From CBDFHC01 sp965247585 (GTDB lineage Bacteria > Chloroflexota > Dehalococcoidia > Lucifugimonadales > GCA-2712585): a stretch of 64,000 nt of DNA. Position numbers and translations under genes: made by a program. A model generated the notes under the pieces. That model saw only the letters and a program-made list of their open reading frames with translations, did no database searches and was not told the origin of the DNA. This document shows, piece after piece, positions 61,716 to 64,000 of the stretch; the stretch's first letter is position 1, and each line of letters opens with the position of its first letter. The DNA lies in the NCBI GenBank assembly GCA_965247585.1, contig CBDFHC010000005.1, positions 1,240,001 through 1,304,000 on the forward strand, written 5' to 3'.

Positions 61716-62664
61716 TGCGGGCCCAACGGTTAACGGCTTCCTGGTGTTGAGCAAGCCCAAGGGCATGACGTCAATGGATGTGGTGCGCGTGGTAAAGCGG
61801 CTCACCGGAATTCGAAAGCGGGTGGGCCATGGCGGCACCTTGGACCCATTGGCGGAGGGCGTCCTTCCTATATGCTTCGGCCAGGCAACGCGGCTGATGG
61901 AGCATCTGATAAACCAGACCAAAGAGTACTCCATGACGGTCCGCTTGGGCGTGGAGACCGATACGTACGATGCGGAGGGCGCCGTGGTGGAGGAGCGCGA
62001 CGCCTCCGGCATCACCCGGGAGGATGTGGAGGCCGCGCTCCGGCCGTTCCAAGGTGTCTTCCAGCAGAAGCCGCCCATGCACAGCGCCCTCAAGAAGGAT
62101 GGCCACCGCCTGTATGAGCTGGCCCGAAAAGGCGTCGAGTTGGATCTGGAGCCCAGGGAGGTGCAGGTCTACAGCCTGAGCTTGGAGAGCTTTGAGGACT
62201 GTTTGGTGACCATTCGCGTTGAATGCGGAAGAGGAATGTACATGAGGTCGCTAGCCCATGATCTGGGACACCAGTTGGGTTGCGGCGCGCATGCAGCCAG
62301 CCTTGTCCGTGAAAAGGCGGGGACCTTTCGCCTGGAGGACGCCTTAACGGTGGAGCAGTTCACCAAAGCGGCGGAAGCCGGCCGGTGGAGAGAGCTGATC
62401 AGGCCGATAGATGCTCCGGTGCTGCATATGAAGAGCGTGCTGGTGTCCGAGGCCGCGGAGAGGCACCTTCGAAACGGACAGCCGGTGTCCCTGGGGCACC
62501 AGGGGCTGTACGCCGGACATCTGGAGAGCTACCGCGCCTATGCCGGCGACGGCCGGTTCCTGGGCGTGGTCCGGTTCGACCGGCCCCAGAATCGCTGGGA
62601 GCCGTTCAAGCTGTTTCGGTCTGACGAGCCGTCCCCCTTCGCGCCGGAACACGGACGCGTCTAG
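61708..62664 (+). CDS. truB: tRNA pseudouridine55 synthase
   Basis: A 318-residue TruB that modifies U55 of tRNA. The N-terminal GFLVLSKPKGMTSMDVV is followed by GHGGTLDPLAEGVL with catalytic Asp46, and a later GRGMYMRSLAHDLG. The C-terminal region resembles a PUA-like domain. I chose ATG 61708 because it starts just before the first conserved strand; an ATG at 61684 is also in frame. It overlaps rbfA by 8 bp. Confidence 0.93.
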   Translation: MNSAGPTVNGFLVLSKPKGMTSMDVVRVVKRLTGIRKRVGHGGTLDPLAEGVLPICFGQATRLMEHLINQTKEYSMTVRLGVETDTYDAEGAVVEERDASGITREDVEAALRPFQGVFQQKPPMHSALKKDGHRLYELARKGVELDLEPREVQVYSLSLESFEDCLVTIRVECGRGMYMRSLAHDLGHQLGCGAHAASLVREKAGTFRLEDALTVEQFTKAAEAGRWRELIRPIDAPVLHMKSVLVSEAAERHLRNGQPVSLGHQGLYAGHLESYRAYAGDGRFLGVVRFDRPQNRWEPFKLFRSDEPSPFAPEHGRV

Positions 62665-62716
62665 ACCACCGCCGCAATTCGCCTGATTTCGCCGGCCAAG
62701 TTAGTCCAGCTCCGCC

Positions 62717-62745
62717 TTGACATAACGCTTGGGTTCATATATTGA
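62717..62745 (+). promoter_or_regulatory. Possible promoter for the DUF5679 gene
   Basis: TTGACA (62717-62722) is followed by TATTGA (62740-62745) at 17 bp, with TATATT at 62738-62743 overlapping it. The following GGAGGAGGG (62768-62776) is the ribosome-binding site of the small gene. Confidence 0.45.
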
Positions 62746-62784
62746 TTATGAGGGGAGTCAGCAGGACGGAGGAGGGTAGGACTT

Positions 62785-62925
62785 ATGGAGGCATATTGTT
62801 TCAAATGCCGGGCCAAGCGGGAGATTAACAACGCCCAACAAACCACACTGAAGAACGGGAGGCCGGCCACCAGGGGCACCTGTCCCGTATGCGGCACAAC
62901 CGTTTTCCGCATAGGCCGGGTCTAG
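62785..62925 (+). CDS. DUF5679 small zinc-ribbon protein
   Basis: A 46-residue protein beginning MEAYCFKCRAKREI and ending CPVCGTTVFRIGRV: two CxxC pairs that form a zinc ribbon. GRPATRGTCPVCG is the DUF5679 signature, found as a tiny gene in Chloroflexota and Actinobacteria. The DNA site is preceded by GGAGGAGGG. Function unknown; a nucleic-acid-binding role is plausible. It is followed by the convergent PHP gene 11 bp later. Confidence 0.82.
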   Translation: MEAYCFKCRAKREINNAQQTTLKNGRPATRGTCPVCGTTVFRIGRV

Positions 62926-62936
62926 GGGTGGGGATG

Positions 62937-63614
62937 CTATCTTCTAGATACGGAGTAAGAGTAGCCCAGCTTTTCTAGCAGTCTTTCCGGATTAGTTACC
63001 AACAAGGCGTGGGTCTGTTCATCGTTGAGACCCGCGCCTTTTGCTATCTTCAGATTCAGGTCTGCCCGGAGCAGGTCTTCCGGCCTGTGTGTGTCCGAGT
63101 CCAACACCATCTTGGCCTGTTGACCAAGGGCGGTGCGGGCCACATGCCCGTTGGTCAGGCTGTGTCCCCGCCGGGCGGTAATCTCCACAAAGATCTCCTT
63201 CTGTTGGGCCAAGAGCGCCTCCTCCTCTGTGAGAAGCCCGGGGTGGGCCAGCAGGTCCACCGAGTCAGAGCTGACGGCGGCCAGGTTGGTGCCCGGCTCC
63301 ACCGGCTCGACTATGGTTTCTCCGTGGACGTTCACCAGCCGGGCGCCCAGAGCCTTGGCCTCCCGCGCCACCAGGTCAATATCATCCTTTGGAACGTGAG
63401 TGATCTCCACGCCTGGGATGGCAAGGATGTCCCACCGCTCCGTGGCCGCCTTGGTGTCCTTCACCAGCGTCTTGACCACGTATTCCAGGTTGCCGTAACC
63501 AACGTGGTCCGTGATGGCGATGACCTTGTAACCCTGGACGTGGGCACGGCGCACCAACTCAATGGGGGAGAGGACGCCGTCGCTGAGAAAGGTGTGGGTA
63601 TGAAAATCGTACAT
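62937..63614 (-). CDS. PHP domain phosphoesterase (HisK/YcdX-like)
   Basis: A 225-residue PHP-fold protein with the N-terminal metal motif FHTHTFLSDG (His5, His7) and IAITDHVG, and later VLDSDTHRPEDL. The family includes histidinol phosphatases and other phosphoesterases; with no his genes nearby, the substrate is not assigned. It is on the opposite strand between the DUF5679 gene and tRNA-Lys. Confidence 0.82.
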   Translation of the reverse strand: MYDFHTHTFLSDGVLSPIELVRRAHVQGYKVIAITDHVGYGNLEYVVKTLVKDTKAATERWDILAIPGVEITHVPKDDIDLVAREAKALGARLVNVHGETIVEPVEPGTNLAAVSSDSVDLLAHPGLLTEEEALLAQQKEIFVEITARRGHSLTNGHVARTALGQQAKMVLDSDTHRPEDLLRADLNLKIAKGAGLNDEQTHALLVTNPERLLEKLGYSYSVSRR

Positions 63615-63694
63615 GGGATGGCACCTCCGCCGCTTTGGAGGATAGCACCGCCGCTGCCCGTTATCAACGAAGCTAAAGGAGCTGGCAGGTCTCG

Positions 63695-63724
63695 TTGAAA
63701 GGGGACTAACGGCGGGACTACAAT
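63695..63724 (+). promoter_or_regulatory. Promoter for tRNA-Lys
   Basis: TTGAAA (63695-63700) and TACAAT (63719-63724) are separated by 18 bp; transcription would start near 63731, just upstream of the tRNA. Confidence 0.6.
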
Positions 63725-63743
63725 AAGGGCCCGCGACAACCGG

Positions 63744-63821
63744 GGGCCGTTAGCTCAGTCTGGTCAGAGCACCGGACTTTTAATCCGGGTGTCCAGGGTT
63801 CGAATCCCTGACGGCCCACCA
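63744..63821 (+). tRNA. tRNA-Lys (anticodon UUU)
   Basis: The acceptor stem GGGCCGT pairs with ACGGCCC. The D arm contains AGCTCAGTCTGGTCAGAGC. The anticodon stem CCGGA/TCCGG encloses CTTTTAA, giving anticodon TTT. The T arm is CCAGGGTTCGAATCCCTG. CCA is encoded at 63819-63821. The 3' half overlaps the tail of a recombinase reading frame on the other strand, typical of a tRNA used as an integration site. Confidence 0.96.
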
Positions 63822-64000
63822 GACTTGACGGTAGACAGAACCGGGGCGTGTAGGGCGACTTCCTCGGCGTCCATTCCCCCTATCGGAGAATCCTGTGGCA
63901 TGGGGATGGTATAGCGCACCAAGGCGTTTCCGGGCTGCACCACGATCTCCTTCACGAAGCTCTCGATGAAGGCCCTACGCTCCGTCAACTCACTCTTGTT
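63764..64000 (-). CDS. Serine recombinase/integrase, C-terminal part (runs off the window)
   Basis: The last 78 codons of a reading frame that enters from beyond 64000. The segment RRAFIESFVKEIVVQPGNAL, then YTIPMPQDSP and GGMDAEEVAL, matches the C-terminal end of large serine recombinases. The final residues (SGIRTLDTRIKSPVL) are read from the complement of tRNA-Lys, which happens when an element inserts at the 3' end of a tRNA and its integrase gene abuts the attachment site. The N-terminal catalytic domain is outside the window. Confidence 0.75.
   Translation of the reverse strand, partial: NKSELTERRAFIESFVKEIVVQPGNALVRYTIPMPQDSPIGGMDAEEVALHAPVLSTVKSGGPSGIRTLDTRIKSPVL

Overview
The window looks like GC-rich chromosomal DNA of a Chloroflexota bacterium, most like the Dehalococcoidia/SAR202 branch. 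This is inferred from gene content: a dnaB-dnaD-dnaC-type loader operon beside rplI, a GldA/F/G-type ABC operon with DUF4340, an F420/LLM oxidoreductase, tandem M20 peptidases, an amidase / MmgE-PrpD / HpaB-type catabolic block and a DUF5679 zinc-ribbon gene. No rRNA or CRISPR array is visible. One tRNA (Lys-UUU) lies near the right edge.

Layout. 0-6.3 kb: a decayed cytidylate-kinase-like gene, cinA, then a minus-strand Gld-type ABC exporter operon. 6.5-13 kb: speD-speB, a site-2 protease with CBS domains, a cysteine desulfurase, a lipoprotein with DxNxDGD repeats, a peroxiredoxin and a dolichol-kinase-like membrane enzyme. 13-23 kb: two M20 paralogues, glycerate kinase, an MFS pump, an MBL hydrolase, a Thr/Pro-rich lipoprotein, an Fpg/Nei glycosylase and an LLM oxidoreductase. 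22.9-27.4 kb: a probable short selenoprotein gene with an in-frame UGA and a SECIS-like hairpin, an alpha/beta hydrolase, and tandem modules in which the 3' end of comM is copied together with DUF4258/DUF2283 gene pairs. 27.6-33.7 kb: the catabolic block. 33.9-37.7 kb: a MOSC protein, a structured intergenic region and an 887-residue protein of fifteen 46-residue Ca-binding-like repeats. 37.8-54.9 kb: replication and translation genes (rplI, dnaB, dnaD, dnaC-like, gyrB, obg, nadD, pyrE, dnaA, fmt, rplY) mixed with metabolic genes. 55-62.7 kb: an RrF2 regulator, moeB-like and cysK genes behind a possible attenuator, then nusA-ylxR-infB-rbfA-truB. 62.8-64 kb: DUF5679, a PHP phosphoesterase, tRNA-Lys, and the 3' end of a serine recombinase that reads into the tRNA, so an integrated element probably starts at about 63.8 kb.

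Most notable: (i) the hidden selenoprotein at 22948-23253, where a UGA is followed 20 nt later by a 7-bp hairpin capped by GGUC, in a frame that reads on as one small protein; (ii) the comM-tail / DUF4258 / DUF2283 tandem cassette locus; (iii) the shared FYEA-DxNxDGD repeat family in two exported proteins; (iv) -10 boxes placed exactly for leaderless transcription at two genes. Functions are assigned by recognising motifs and family resemblance by eye; no searches were run.
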